Below are positions 5,186 through 5,746 of a stretch of DNA of 5,746 bases, one piece after another (position 1 is the first letter of the stretch; every line of letters begins with the position of its first letter). Source of the DNA: Salinivirga sp035268865 (lineage in GTDB: Bacteria; Bacteroidota; Bacteroidia; Bacteroidales; Salinivirgaceae); contig NZ_DATFKB010000218.1 of NCBI RefSeq assembly GCF_035268865.1, forward strand, positions 1-5,746, in the 5' to 3' direction. The notes below the pieces were generated by a model. The model was not told the DNA's origin and did not search any database. It worked only from the letters and a program-made list of their open reading frames with translations. Made by a program: the position numbers and the translations under genes.

Positions 5186-5746
5186 CTAAATATCCAAATC
5201 TTCGATCGGACTCTTTACATCTTTCATAGTACGCGAGCTTACATGGGTATAAGTTTGAGTGGTCGAAATATGTTTATGCCCCAGAAGCTCCTGAATAAAT
5301 CGTGTATACGTCCCGTTGTCTGGTAAATGAGTAGCAAAGCTATGGCGTAATGTATGCGGAGTGGCTTTCTTGGTGATACCGCATTGCTTTTTGTGTCGCC
5401 TCATTAGCGCCTGTATGGAAGAAGATGAATATTGACCGCCACATTGCCCTTCAAAAAGGTACTCATTGGGTTGGTACTCTCTTACATATTCTAGTAAAAG
5501 CTGTAATACTTTTTTTGACAAAATTGAATACCGATCTTTCTGCCCTTTGCCGTTCACTATGCGAATTTGCATTCGATCAGAATCAATATCTTTTAACTTT
5601 AAATTCAAGATCTCCCCGACCCGTAAGCCCGCGGAATAGCATAAAGTAAAGATAGCTTTGTGTTTCAGGTTGGTAAAGGAATTTCCCAGAGGATGGCTAT
5701 GCCACAAAAACCGTTGCACCTCTTCCACCGACAAAACTACTGGTAT
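5186..5746 (-). CDS. Tyrosine recombinase/integrase, catalytic domain (partial at right edge)
   Basis: 186 residues are visible. The frame is open through the right edge, so the N-terminal core-binding domain is missing; the in-frame TTG at 5734 sits in the inter-domain linker and is not the start. All catalytic residues are present: Arg42 (AGLRVGE), Lys67 (GKGQKDR), His131 and Arg134 (PHTLRHSFATH), His157 (ELLGHKH) and the nucleophile Tyr166 (TQTYTHVS). The distance from GKG to HTLRH is about 65 residues, so the roughly 20-residue extra helix typical of integron IntI enzymes is absent. The enzyme is XerC/XerD-like, close to integrases common in Bacteroidota. Its stop lies 9 bases past attC site 3 and it faces the array. 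It may move these cassettes, serve another element, or be unrelated. Confidence 0.92.
   Translation of the reverse strand: MPVVLSVEEVQRFLWHSHPLGNSFTNLKHKAIFTLCYSAGLRVGEILNLKLKDIDSDRMQIRIVNGKGQKDRYSILSKKVLQLLLEYVREYQPNEYLFEGQCGGQYSSSSIQALMRRHKKQCGITKKATPHTLRHSFATHLPDNGTYTRFIQELLGHKHISTTQTYTHVSSRTMKDVKSPIEDLDI

Noticed and set aside
5425..5649. Plus-strand open frame opposite the recombinase
   Set aside because: It is antisense to a well-conserved integrase catalytic domain, with no start signal or recognisable product.
1..5746. CRISPR array, tRNA or rRNA gene
   Set aside because: There are no regularly spaced identical direct repeats and no cloverleaf or rRNA-like segments; the only repeated elements are the attC-type palindromes.

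Overview
The window looks like part of an integron-type gene-cassette array in a Bacteroidota/Balneolota-like bacterium. The host assignment is inference. It rests on the ECF sigma factor paired with a four-helix membrane partner, the weak or absent ribosome binding sites on most genes, and the style of the tyrosine recombinase.

Layout, left to right. (1) The 3' end of a RelE/HigB-type toxin gene overlaps a complete XRE-family antitoxin gene on the + strand. An attC-like recombination site (387-475) follows directly. (2) From about 510 to 2990 a compact four-gene operon runs on the - strand: exported alpha/beta hydrolase, ECF sigma factor, four-helix membrane protein (probable anti-sigma), and a small four-helix membrane protein. 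The first three genes overlap end to end. A promoter region of about 370 bases with overlapping inverted repeats lies upstream. (3) A degraded attC-like site (about 3353-3466) is followed by a + strand lipoprotein serine hydrolase and a well-formed attC (4429-4518). (4) A + strand gene for a small PD-(D/E)XK nuclease of VRR-NUC type has its stop codon inside the next attC (5056-5176). (5) Nine bases past that site is the 3' end of a tyrosine recombinase gene on the - strand, cut by the right edge of the window.

The three good attC sites have inverted R''/R' ends, internal L''/L' arms, and extra unpaired bases on the left arm. That asymmetry is the known orientation mark of attC, and it agrees with the + strand genes lying upstream of each site. 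Genes 1, 3 and 4 therefore read as ordinary one-function cassettes: addiction module, secreted hydrolase, nuclease. Two things do not fit a textbook integron. One is a roughly 3 kb interval holding a reverse-oriented sigma-factor operon between attC-like sites. The other is a recombinase that lacks the IntI-specific insertion, sits at the distal end of the array and points against it.
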